Assembly: GCA_021107975.1 (NCBI GenBank)
Contig: JAIORT010000706.1
Coordinates: forward strand, 1-7,662
Direction of reading: 5' to 3'
DNA from: Bacteroidales bacterium
Lineage (GTDB): Bacteria; Bacteroidota; Bacteroidia; Bacteroidales; JAADJA01
DNA: 7,662 nucleotides
This document shows positions 1 through 7,213 of this stretch, piece after piece. The notes beneath the pieces are model-generated. The model was not told the origin of the DNA and did not search any database. It saw only the letters and a program-made list of their open reading frames with translations. The number at the start of each line of letters is the position of its first letter. The first letter of the stretch is position 1. The position numbers and the translations under genes were made by a program.

Positions 1-863
1 ATGATACTTGAATAATTTTTGTTGTTGAAAGCTGCAAATAAATTTGACCTGAGTCCGTTAAAAAATGCTTTTGGATAATTTACTTTACCGGTTTTATATT
101 TCTCACTTAACATGCTTACATAAAATGAATCAAAAAACATAGGTTTCAATTTTATAATACTAAATCCATATTTGTTAAATAATCTTTCTACAGTTGCTTT
201 ATTAAAATGATATAAATGACGGGGTAAATCATAAGCCGCCCAATATTTCCCGTAAATTTTAGCATCAAGCGAATCAGGATTAGGGAGAGCAACAATAAGA
301 ATTCCATTCTTTGATAATATTTTTTTAATTTGTAAAATTCTTTCTTCAATATCAAAAACATGTTCTAAAACATGCCACAAAGTAATAACATCAAAAGAAT
401 TTTTTTCAAGATTATTCAAATCGTTTTCTTCCAAAGTATTTATTCCATAATTTTCAGCAGCGAATTTTCTGGCTGATTCGTTTGGCTCAATACCCGTAAC
501 ATTCCAGTTTTGTTTTTTTAATTCATTAAGAAATTCACCCGAACCACACCCGATGTCTAATACGTTCCCTTCATTAACAAATTTTGTGATGAAACGTATT
601 TTGTTTTTAATTGTGAACTGACGTACAAACCGGTATAATTTATTAATTATTCCTTTATTAATATTTGAATGAGAAATATAGTCAATTGATTCATAATATT
701 TGCTAAGAGTTTTTTTATCAGGTCTTGGGTTTGTAAATTTAAACCCACAGTTTGTACAAATATCTATTTTGAATTCCTCTGAAGTAAGAAAGAAATCCTT
801 TGAATCAAGGAATTTTGTGAACTTAAAACTGTTACAAACAGGGCAATTTTTAATAACATCCAT
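1..863 (-). CDS. Class I SAM-dependent methyltransferase with N-terminal zinc-ribbon-like motif (3' end cut by window edge)
   Basis: Reading leftward from an ATG at 863-861, 287 codons stay open to the window edge, so the C-terminus is missing. The N-terminus carries two CxxC pairs (C7/C10 in NCPVCNS and C36/C39 in CTNCGF), as expected of a small zinc ribbon. A Rossmann methyltransferase core follows: motif I VLDIGCGSG at residues 101-109 (SAM binding), the acidic motif II residue E126 in GIEPNE, and FDVITLWHVLEHV at about 157-169, then LIVALPNPDS at about 189-198. This architecture is common in Bacteroidota, where such proteins of roughly 300 aa are annotated only as class I methyltransferases. 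The substrate cannot be read from the sequence. It is not RsmG/GidB, which is smaller and lacks the zinc ribbon. It lies 27 bases after mnmG on the same strand, with a parS-like site in that gap, so cotranscription is likely. The family assignment is firm and the biological role unknown. Confidence 0.87.
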   Translation of the reverse strand, partial: MDVIKNCPVCNSFKFTKFLDSKDFFLTSEEFKIDICTNCGFKFTNPRPDKKTLSKYYESIDYISHSNINKGIINKLYRFVRQFTIKNKIRFITKFVNEGNVLDIGCGSGEFLNELKKQNWNVTGIEPNESARKFAAENYGINTLEENDLNNLEKNSFDVITLWHVLEHVFDIEERILQIKKILSKNGILIVALPNPDSLDAKIYGKYWAAYDLPRHLYHFNKATVERLFNKYGFSIIKLKPMFFDSFYVSMLSEKYKTGKVNYPKAFFNGLRSNLFAAFNNKNYSSI

Positions 864-870
864 ATATATA

Positions 871-886
871 TGTTTCACGTGAAACC
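871..886. other. parS: parS-like ParB-binding site, left copy
   Basis: The sequence is TGTTTCACGTGAAACC. It matches the widely conserved chromosomal parS consensus TGTTTCACGTGAAACA at 15 of 16 positions and contains the perfect 14-base palindrome GTTTCACGTGAAAC (872-885). It fills most of the 27-base gap between the mnmG stop (891) and the methyltransferase start (863). Known role: ParB binds here, clamps and spreads along DNA, and with ParA and SMC directs origin segregation. That this copy is occupied by ParB is inferred from the sequence match and from a second copy at 2774-2789. Confidence 0.85.
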
Positions 887-890
887 AATA

Positions 891-2765
891 TTATCTTCCC
901 AAATAAACAATCAAAACAGAAATATCAGCAGGGGAAACGCCTGAAATCCGTGATGCCTGCCCGATGGTCTGAGGTTTGATTTTAGCAAGTTTTTCCCTTG
1001 CTTCGTATGACAGAGCCGATAATTTATAATAATCAAAATCCGGATTTAATTTTACTCCTTCAAGCTTGTTTAACTTATTTGCAATCTCCTGCTCTTTTTC
1101 AATATAACCACCATATTTTATTAAAATTTCCACTTCTTCAAGGCATTCATCTATAAAATCAATTTTAAATGTTGATATAAAATTTGAAAGCTTACTAATG
1201 CTTTCAATAAGATTATTCAGCGAAAGTTGAGGTCTTAACAACAGAGAGGCAATTTTAACCTTTTGTGACAAAGGTTGCGTCCCCCTCTTTTCTAACATTC
1301 CCTGAACTGTTTCAGGAGCGACACTTTCTTTTCTTATAAACTGTATTATTTTATCAATTATTTCGACTTTTTTATTTACTCTCTCTGCTCTTTCTTTGGA
1401 AGCCAATCCTATTTTAAATCCTATTGGAGTTAGTCTGATATCAGCATTGTTTTGTCGGAGCAGGATGCGGTATTCTGCTCTGGATGTAAACATACGATAA
1501 GGTTCATCAACACCTTTGGTTATCAAATCATCAATTAACACACCTATATATGCTTCAGAACGTTTTAAAATAAAATCAGATAAATCATTTAATTTCCTGT
1601 GGGCGTTAATTCCGGCTATCAAACCCTGTGCACCGGCTTCCTCATATCCTGTTGTCCCGTTAATCTGACCGGCAAAATATAAGTTTTCAATCAATTTGGT
1701 TTCGAGAGTTAATTTTAGCTGCACAGGCGGAAAATAATCATATTCTATCGCATATCCCGGTCTGAATATTTTTGCATTTTCAAAACCGGGTATTTTTCTT
1801 AACGCTTTATACTGAATATAATCAGGCAGAGAAGATGAAAAACCATTTACATAATACTCTATTGTATTCCATCCTTCGGGTTCAATAAATAATTGATGTC
1901 TGCTTTTATCGGAAAATCTGTCAATTTTATCTTCAATTGACGGGCAATACCTGGGACCTGTTCCTTCAATTCTTCCGGCAAACATAGGCGACTCCTCAAA
2001 GCCAGTCCGTAAAATGTCATGAACAACCGGACTGGTATAAGCCAGGTAGCAGCTTTTTTGTTTGGAAAGGCGGGGAGTGTCAGTAAAGCTAAATTTCCCG
2101 GGATTATCATCACCCGTCTGTTCTTCTAATTTTGAAAAATCAATTGTTCTCCCGTCAACCCTAACAGGGGTTCCTGTCTTCATTCTGTCAGAGATAAAGC
2201 CAATCTTGTTCAACTCTTCAGTTAAACCGGTTGATGCCCTCTCTCCTATTCTTCCACCTCTAAATTGTTTTGTGCCAATATGAATTATGCCATTCAAAAA
2301 AGTACCATTTGCCAATATTACAGCCCGAGATTTAATATTCTGACCCATTGTTGTTTTTACGCCTGTTACCCTTTTCCCATCAAATAGCAATCCGATGACC
2401 ATATCCTGCCAAAAATCAATATTCAGTGTTTGTTCTAACATTTTCCTCCATTCCATCGTGAACAACATACGATCATTCTGAGCTCTCGGACTCCACATTG
2501 CCGGTCCTTTAGATTTGTTGAGCATTCTAAACTGGATCATTGTCCTGTCAGTTACAATGCCGGAATAACCTCCCAATGCATCAATTTCCCTTATGATCTG
2601 ACCTTTGGCAATTCCTCCCATAGCCGGATTACATGACATTTGGGCGATATTTGCCATATCCATAGTGATGAGCAAAACTGATGATCCCAAATTTGCCGCT
2701 GCTACTGCAGCTTCACTGCCTGTATGACCTGCACCTACAACAATTATGTCGTATTTTTTAAACAT
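891..2765 (-). CDS. mnmG: tRNA uridine-5-carboxymethylaminomethyl(34) synthesis enzyme MnmG (GidA)
   Basis: This is a full-length 624-aa protein, the normal size for the family, starting at ATG 2765-2763 and ending in TAA. MnmG, with its partner GTPase MnmE, uses FAD, NADH and methylenetetrahydrofolate (or a related one-carbon donor) to install the cmnm5 or nm5 group on wobble U34 of tRNAs reading two-fold degenerate codons. Visible signatures are the FAD dinucleotide-binding motif GAGHTGSEAA (residues 11-20), SCNPAMGGIAKG (44-55) with conserved C45, GPRYCPSIEDK (270-280) with the second conserved cysteine C274, and AGQINGTTGYEEAG further on. The C-terminal helical domain used for MnmE and tRNA contact ends in SPADISVLIVYLGR. 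Most homologues have Cys where this protein has S17 (GHAGCEA type), a minor variation. The gene is bracketed by two parS-like sites and has its own candidate promoter upstream. It lies on the same strand as ybeY, 131 bases downstream. Confidence 0.98.
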   Translation of the reverse strand: MFKKYDIIVVGAGHTGSEAAVAAANLGSSVLLITMDMANIAQMSCNPAMGGIAKGQIIREIDALGGYSGIVTDRTMIQFRMLNKSKGPAMWSPRAQNDRMLFTMEWRKMLEQTLNIDFWQDMVIGLLFDGKRVTGVKTTMGQNIKSRAVILANGTFLNGIIHIGTKQFRGGRIGERASTGLTEELNKIGFISDRMKTGTPVRVDGRTIDFSKLEEQTGDDNPGKFSFTDTPRLSKQKSCYLAYTSPVVHDILRTGFEESPMFAGRIEGTGPRYCPSIEDKIDRFSDKSRHQLFIEPEGWNTIEYYVNGFSSSLPDYIQYKALRKIPGFENAKIFRPGYAIEYDYFPPVQLKLTLETKLIENLYFAGQINGTTGYEEAGAQGLIAGINAHRKLNDLSDFILKRSEAYIGVLIDDLITKGVDEPYRMFTSRAEYRILLRQNNADIRLTPIGFKIGLASKERAERVNKKVEIIDKIIQFIRKESVAPETVQGMLEKRGTQPLSQKVKIASLLLRPQLSLNNLIESISKLSNFISTFKIDFIDECLEEVEILIKYGGYIEKEQEIANKLNKLEGVKLNPDFDYYKLSALSYEAREKLAKIKPQTIGQASRISGVSPADISVLIVYLGR

Positions 2766-2773
2766 ATTAATTA

Positions 2774-2789
2774 TGTTTCACGTGAAACG
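2774..2789. other. parS: parS-like ParB-binding site, right copy
   Basis: The sequence is TGTTTCACGTGAAACG, a 15 of 16 match to the parS consensus, with the same perfect 14-base palindrome (2775-2788) as the left copy. The two copies share an identical 17-base stretch (869-885 and 2772-2788) and their centres are 1903 bases apart. This copy sits 8 bases upstream of the mnmG start codon, where a ribosome binding site would normally lie. The mnmG leader therefore carries it, and ParB loading here could affect mnmG expression (inference). Confidence 0.87.
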
Positions 2790-2799
2790 GATTTATATT

Positions 2800-2889
2800 T
2801 CAAGGCTGAAGCGAAGGCTGATGAAAGATGTCAAAATCTACTTTGTTAAGATTATTACAATGTTTTCAAAACCTTAGCCTTAGCCTTGA
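2800..2889. repeat. Imperfect inverted repeat built from AAGGCT/AGCCTT units
   Basis: The left arm has TCAAGGCT (2800-2807) and a second AAGGCT (2814-2819). The right arm has AGCCTT (2876-2881) followed directly by AGCCTTGA (2882-2889), so the outer 8 bases pair perfectly and an inner 6-base pairing is possible. The arms enclose the candidate mnmG promoter. A simple intrinsic terminator is unlikely, because the loop is more than 50 bases and no U-run follows in the minus-strand transcript. It could be a dispersed intergenic repeat or an mRNA 3'-end structure for ybeY. The function is not known. Confidence 0.5.
2832..2860 (-). promoter_or_regulatory. Candidate Bacteroidota-type promoter for mnmG
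   Basis: On the minus strand TTG (2860-2858) is followed after 17 bases by TAGATTTTG (2840-2832), close to the Bacteroidota primary-sigma pattern TTG/TTTG-N17-19-TAnnTTTG. The -7 box has one extra or mismatched T. It would place transcription start around 2825, giving a leader of about 60 bases that contains the parS copy at 2774-2789. This is a visual match only, in AT-rich DNA. Confidence 0.33.
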
Positions 2890-2901
2890 CATAGCGCTAT
2901 G
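2890..2901. repeat. 12-base perfect palindrome overlapping the ybeY stop codon
   Basis: CATAGCGCTATG is a perfect palindrome covering the ybeY TAG stop (2899-2897) and directly adjoining the AGCCTTGA repeat arm. It could be an operator or simply a short hairpin at the end of the ybeY message. There is no direct evidence for either. Confidence 0.4.
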
Positions 2902-3334
2902 CTATAAATTTGGGGAGCAAAGATAAATAATAATCCTCTTTATCCTGCATTATTTGGGCATCCATACGGGTTTTATCTTTGTATCCAAGTAAATGTAATA
3001 CTCCATGAATCATTACCCTGTACAACTCTTCCGGGAAGGTAGCTTCAAATTTATTAGCATTTTCTTTAACTCTTTCAATGCTGATATAAATATCTCCGGA
3101 AATATCACAAGTATTCTCAGAATAATTAAAAGTAATTATATCGGTATAAGTATCGTGATTCAAATATTTAATATTTAAATCGTGCAGGTATTTATCGTTA
3201 CAAAAAATGTAATTAACATCTCCCGGTTCCTTTTTTTCCAATTGAACCGAAAAGACTATCCATTCCCTTAATTTTTTTTTATTTCTTAAAAGGAATGATA
3301 CGCCTTCAGAAAAGAATAGAATTGATTTATTCAC
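2897..3334 (-). CDS. ybeY: Endoribonuclease YbeY, 16S rRNA maturation/ribosome quality control
   Basis: YbeY is a small zinc-dependent metalloprotein needed for 16S rRNA 3'-end maturation and late 30S quality control. Counting from GTG at 3334-3332 the protein has 145 aa, the usual length, and begins MNKSILFFSEGVSF. The reading frame is open up to a TTG at 3412, but that start would overlap the upstream gene by 59 bases and add 26 residues unlike the family, so I prefer GTG 3334. A TTG at 3349 is the alternative (150 aa). The core motifs are NYIFCNDKYL (41-50), YTDIITFNYSE (63-73), SGDIYIS (79-85) and the metal site HGVLHLLGYKD (110-120). The third ligand position is Asp (D120) where E. coli has His, and the conserved Arg after Tyr in the LNxxYRG segment is Leu (L58). 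I recall both substitutions as usual in Bacteroidota. It follows the ATPase gene by 19 bases, probably in one operon. Confidence 0.93.
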   Translation of the reverse strand: MNKSILFFSEGVSFLLRNKKKLREWIVFSVQLEKKEPGDVNYIFCNDKYLHDLNIKYLNHDTYTDIITFNYSENTCDISGDIYISIERVKENANKFEATFPEELYRVMIHGVLHLLGYKDKTRMDAQIMQDKEDYYLSLLPKFIA

Positions 3335-3353
3335 CAGAGATAAATTCAAAAGG

Positions 3354-3839
3354 TTACTTGACAACCTCTTGAGCAGCCTTTGAATAATCTTTAAACTTCT
3401 CAATCCTGTCAATGGCTGTTTCGAAGTTTATACTTGAAATTTTGAAGCCCATTTCAATTTCATTTCCTATACTATTGAAATTAACCCCGTCAGCCAATGT
3501 TTTAATCAGGAATAAGCCTCTTCCTGGAAAAACTTTTTCTTTTCCATCGTCTTTCATGTCAGGAAAGCTTTTAAAATCAAATCCTTTGCCTTCATCTTTA
3601 ATGGAGAAAGATAAACCGGTAGATGTTTTTTGAAAATCGATTGTAATTAATTTATCCGGGTCTTTTTTATTACCGTGCTCCAATGCATTAGTAAATGCTT
3701 CATTTAAAGCCACAGTTATACATCCGAGATAATTGTGATTTAGGTTAAAATCTTCACAAATTTCTTCAATAAGCCTTTCAACCTGGTGAATGCTTTCCGG
3801 TATTGATTTAAGCTTTAGTGTTTTTTGTTCTTGTATCAT
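3354..3839 (-). CDS. RsbW/SpoIIAB-like ATP-binding protein (GHKL fold, anti-sigma/serine-kinase type)
   Basis: This is a 161-aa soluble protein with no membrane segment or signal peptide. The GHKL ATP-binding boxes are all present: the N box ALNEAFTNALEHGNK (residues 44-58, with E47 and N51), the G1 box DEGKGFD (82-88) and the G2 box GRGLFLI (106-112). Proteins of this type in Firmicutes phosphorylate an STAS-domain antagonist and sequester a sigma factor. In Bacteroidota the partner is generally unknown, and no STAS gene or sigma factor is in this window. About 27 residues follow the last core strand as a charged helix-like tail (SSINFETAIDRIEKF onward). The ATG start (3839) overlaps the stop of the upstream DUF4175-like gene as ATGA (3836-3839), which suggests translational coupling and a shared function. 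The fold is confident; whether it acts as an anti-sigma factor, as a kinase or otherwise is not shown. Confidence 0.9.
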   Translation of the reverse strand: MIQEQKTLKLKSIPESIHQVERLIEEICEDFNLNHNYLGCITVALNEAFTNALEHGNKKDPDKLITIDFQKTSTGLSFSIKDEGKGFDFKSFPDMKDDGKEKVFPGRGLFLIKTLADGVNFNSIGNEIEMGFKISSINFETAIDRIEKFKDYSKAAQEVVK

Positions 3840-6800
3840 TTGTCTAATAATTCTTCAAAGTTAATAAAATATTGATTAACTTTAGTTTTATAAAATGGTT
3901 TTAATGTTGGCGGAATTGTTTTTAATAATTCCACTTCATTTGATTGCATTTTGTTATACTTAAAAATTTCTTTCGGGTTACGATAATTTTGATTTTTTGC
4001 TTCTGTAGATTCTCTTTTTTCTTCTTTCTCTCTTTCCAATTCAGCTTTTTCTGATTTTAAAAGTCGTGTTACAATTTCTTTTTGCCTTAGTAAAGTTTCC
4101 TGAGTAATCATTTTATTTACAAGATCCGTCTCAGTTTTATCCATTTCATTCATTATACGCTTCAATTCCTTGCTGGTTCCAAATTGTCCTTCTTTTTCAA
4201 GTTGGTCAGAATATTGTCTTAACCGGTTGCGGATAGCTTCCTGTTGCGCAGCCATTCTGGCAAGTTGTTCGCTCATTGTATTACCTGATTTTCCATCCCC
4301 CTGTTTACCATTGGGTTTCTTCTCCCCGTCTTTTTTCCCCGATTTAAGTTTCTCGATTTGCTTATTCAGTTGCTCTTGTAATTGCCTGAGTGATTTCATG
4401 GATGATTGTCCTTGCCCGGGTTTAGGGCAGCCGCTTTTGCAAGAACTGTTACTTGAGCATTGCTGCATCATCATTTGCATCATCTGGTTTAACGTTTCAG
4501 ATAGCATTAAAGCCAGATTATTAATGGAAGTCATAACATATTGCTGTCGTCCTGCCGCTTGTTTGGTGCTTCGGTTATTTAGATAATTGATTGATTTTTC
4601 GATATTTTGATTTATTGCTGTTATTTCCTGGTTGATAAACGGCTTTATCATTATCTGACGTTTACTTAAGGCGTATAAAGAATCTTCAACCATTTTCAGA
4701 TCATCATTAATATCTTTTTGTTCCTGAATAAGCTCAGTATAGCGCGGATCATTTAAGTTAACCGCATTTACCTCTTCAATCAAATTTTCCTGGTCGAATG
4801 ATAACTGTATAAGATTTTCAAGTATGGCTCTCAGCGCATCAATATCTTCCGACATTCCTTCCTGAACCATTTCTTGCTGCATATCGAAAAGTGATTGCGA
4901 CATTTTTTGCATTTTTTGAGATGAACTTTTTTGAGATTTGGAAGCTTTTTTCCTCTGGTTTTTATTTAATGAGTTCTTACTGTCTTCCATATCTTCTTCA
5001 ACACTTTCCTGCTGTTCCTCCATTTTGTCGAATTCATTGGGTTCTTCAAGTTCTTTGTTCATTTTATCCAACTCCTCAAGTTCCTCTTTCATGTTTTTGA
5101 AATCTTCGCTTATTTTTTCCTGTTCCGATTTAAGGTCTTCCTGGTCGTTATTTTTATCTAACGTTTTTTCGCTTAATTCTTCCTGTTCTTTCGATAATTC
5201 ATTCAGCTTATTTATGGTTTCTTCAAGTTTTTGTTCAAACTCAAGTTGTTTGAATATTTCAAGGTTCCTGTCAAGCATTTTTTCAAGTTCCTCGCTTGAT
5301 AATTTCATTTTCTCAAGCATTTCGCTGACTTTATCCTTATCAACTTCGTCCAATAATTCTTGCAATTCATTAAACAACTTATTCAATTCTTCATCTTGCA
5401 TAAGTTTCTCGAAAAGTTCTTCAAGCTGTTTTTGCTTTTCAAGAATTTCTTCGTTTATCTCTTTATATTGCTGTTCTTTAAGTGCTTTTTCCTGGTTTTC
5501 ATTTTTAATGGCTTCAATCTTTTCCTGGAGATATTTTTGCTTATCAAGTAAATCCTGGATTTGTTGTTTGTCCTCCCAGCTTAATTTTTTCTTGTCAATA
5601 AGTTTTTTATTTAGCTCTTCAATATCTTTTTGTAATTGTTTCGTTTCTTTTATAGCATCCTCCATCTCGTTTTTAATTGTTTTATTACTTTTTTGCGTTT
5701 GCTCTTCAATTTCTTTTAGCGAAGGAACCTTGAAAGTCATTATTTGTGATCTTGAAGACTTGCTACCATTTACCCTATCGTTATCCCAAACTTCAAAGTA
5801 ATATTCTATCTCATCTCCTGCCTCTAATGCAATATCAGTTAAATCAAAAAAATGGAAAAACTGCTGCGGATTTAATCCCTGACTAATCGGAAGTTTATCT
5901 TTTGTTGTTTGTAATTCAATATTATCAGCATTTTTATTCTTATAATTAAAAGTTAACAGGTCGAAACCATAATCATCTTTAATTACACCTTTAAAATACA
6001 ATCTTTTTTCATAAACAGAGTCTCTGTATTCTTCAACCATTATCGTTGGATATAGGTCAGGTATTACACTAATGGAATATGTTAATGAATCGGAATTTTT
6101 CAGGTATTCGTTTGAGGTAGTTATTGAATATATCTGGCTCTGAAAGAATCTAGCGTTATATACAAATGCATTTGAGGAGTTTTGTTCTATAATTTTTAAT
6201 CCGCTTTTGAATCTAAAAACAACTTTATCAGTATTTTTTGTATAAAATTTCCATGTAACGTCAGTTCCGGTTGGAATTATCAAATCTCCATTATTTGCAA
6301 TAGTTTCATCTTTTTTTCTCGTATATTCGGGATAATCCAGATTGATTTCAAAATCTAAAACAATCGGTTTAGGCAAAACCTTTAATTCGAATACACCTGA
6401 TTTGTATTTATCAGCGATTAATCTAAATTTCAAATTTTTCTGGACGTTTATGAAACTATGGTAAAAAATTACAGGATTTTTCCTGACCATCCTGATTCTG
6501 TTATTTCCAGTTTCTAAATAAATATTTTCAGGAATTTCTTCACCTTCAACCTTAATTTCAAGCCTAAAATCCTCGTGCTGTACAACTTGCATATTCTTAT
6601 TAAGAATCAGTATTCTGAAAGGCATTTCTTTGTCAAAGTGTTCGTTAAATCTTACGAGTCTTGTACTTGGTTCAGTTATCATATTAGGCGCAGCAAGGAG
6701 GATAATTATTAAGATCAACAAAGGAGGGAAAGCATATTTAAGATATTTTTTGTTTTTGGAGAAATCAATCGCCGATACAAATGGCACAGGCTTTAATTCA

Positions 6801-7213
6801 CTGATTTTCTGGTCGATGCCGGCATTAATGAGTTCAATATTTCCAAGGTCATTTTCGCTCAAGGTTTTTAACTGGAGAGTATTTGTAAGTTTATCACTAA
6901 CCTGGGGAAAATGGTTACCTATAATTTGCGCTGCTTGCTCATGGGAAATTATTTTTCCTATTTTTAAAAGTCTAAAAAGTGGTAAAAAAATGTAACGGAC
7001 AATAATTATGATATTTAACAGCAGGTAAATATAAAATATTATTGTACGAACAGTAATATTAAAATGACCAAAGAATTCGACCAGGTTTATAATCAGAAAA
7101 AAAGCAATTAAAAGCGCCAGACAATAAATGCCTCCTTTTATCAGATGATTTTTATAGTATTTCCTGATAAACTTATCGAGTTTCTTTATTAATATGTTAT
7201 AACGTTCACTCAA
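3836..7213 (-). CDS. DUF4175-like inner-membrane protein with a very long periplasmic coiled-coil region
   Basis: This 1125-aa protein has no assigned biochemical role. Bacteroidota proteins of this layout are usually named DUF4175 family, and I place it there from architecture. The start codon is TTG (7213-7211). An in-frame TAA lies six codons upstream with no better start between, and MSERYNILIKKL fits the family. Three hydrophobic segments lie at about 27-47, 56-78 and 160-175. Positive charge before the first suggests a cytoplasmic N-terminus, leaving about 950 residues in the periplasm (inference). Next comes a beta-rich, Ig-like part to about 490 (landmarks LDYPEY at 292-297 and VWDND at 475-479), then an E/K/Q-rich coiled coil from about 495 to 750 and more helix to about 915. 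A Met-rich stretch and three cysteines (C919, C925, C929) follow, then a Gly/Lys linker and a final charged helix. It heads the leftward gene cluster and overlaps the ATPase gene by 4 bases. It could be a cell-envelope scaffold or sensor, but this is unproven. Confidence 0.85.
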   Translation of the reverse strand: MSERYNILIKKLDKFIRKYYKNHLIKGGIYCLALLIAFFLIINLVEFFGHFNITVRTIIFYIYLLLNIIIIVRYIFLPLFRLLKIGKIISHEQAAQIIGNHFPQVSDKLTNTLQLKTLSENDLGNIELINAGIDQKISELKPVPFVSAIDFSKNKKYLKYAFPPLLILIIILLAAPNMITEPSTRLVRFNEHFDKEMPFRILILNKNMQVVQHEDFRLEIKVEGEEIPENIYLETGNNRIRMVRKNPVIFYHSFINVQKNLKFRLIADKYKSGVFELKVLPKPIVLDFEINLDYPEYTRKKDETIANNGDLIIPTGTDVTWKFYTKNTDKVVFRFKSGLKIIEQNSSNAFVYNARFFQSQIYSITTSNEYLKNSDSLTYSISVIPDLYPTIMVEEYRDSVYEKRLYFKGVIKDDYGFDLLTFNYKNKNADNIELQTTKDKLPISQGLNPQQFFHFFDLTDIALEAGDEIEYYFEVWDNDRVNGSKSSRSQIMTFKVPSLKEIEEQTQKSNKTIKNEMEDAIKETKQLQKDIEELNKKLIDKKKLSWEDKQQIQDLLDKQKYLQEKIEAIKNENQEKALKEQQYKEINEEILEKQKQLEELFEKLMQDEELNKLFNELQELLDEVDKDKVSEMLEKMKLSSEELEKMLDRNLEIFKQLEFEQKLEETINKLNELSKEQEELSEKTLDKNNDQEDLKSEQEKISEDFKNMKEELEELDKMNKELEEPNEFDKMEEQQESVEEDMEDSKNSLNKNQRKKASKSQKSSSQKMQKMSQSLFDMQQEMVQEGMSEDIDALRAILENLIQLSFDQENLIEEVNAVNLNDPRYTELIQEQKDINDDLKMVEDSLYALSKRQIMIKPFINQEITAINQNIEKSINYLNNRSTKQAAGRQQYVMTSINNLALMLSETLNQMMQMMMQQCSSNSSCKSGCPKPGQGQSSMKSLRQLQEQLNKQIEKLKSGKKDGEKKPNGKQGDGKSGNTMSEQLARMAAQQEAIRNRLRQYSDQLEKEGQFGTSKELKRIMNEMDKTETDLVNKMITQETLLRQKEIVTRLLKSEKAELEREKEEKRESTEAKNQNYRNPKEIFKYNKMQSNEVELLKTIPPTLKPFYKTKVNQYFINFEELLDK

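Noticed and set aside
1..863. Possibility that the methyltransferase next to mnmG is rsmG (gidB)
   Set aside because: Two CxxC pairs, the length of at least 287 aa and the LWHVLEHV motif do not fit RsmG. Only the gidA-neighbour position suggested it.
700..882. 60-codon plus-strand open frame before mnmG
   Set aside because: It is antisense to the 5' end of the methyltransferase gene, which has clear motifs in its own frame, and it runs into the parS site.
1859..2283. Short open frames on both strands within mnmG
   Set aside because: They overlap fully conserved MnmG sequence, so they are shadows of that gene.
2790..2901. Intrinsic terminator after ybeY
   Set aside because: The paired arms are more than 50 bases apart and no U-tract follows the stem in the direction of transcription.
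4938..5801. 287-codon plus-strand open frame rich in Ser, Phe and Cys
   Set aside because: It lies wholly antisense to the E/K/Q-rich coiled coil of the large membrane protein. Its composition is what reverse-complemented GAA/AAG/CAA codons produce, and no domain is recognisable.
6630..6995. 121-codon plus-strand open frame
   Set aside because: It is antisense to the membrane segments and first periplasmic part of the large protein, and there is no family resemblance.
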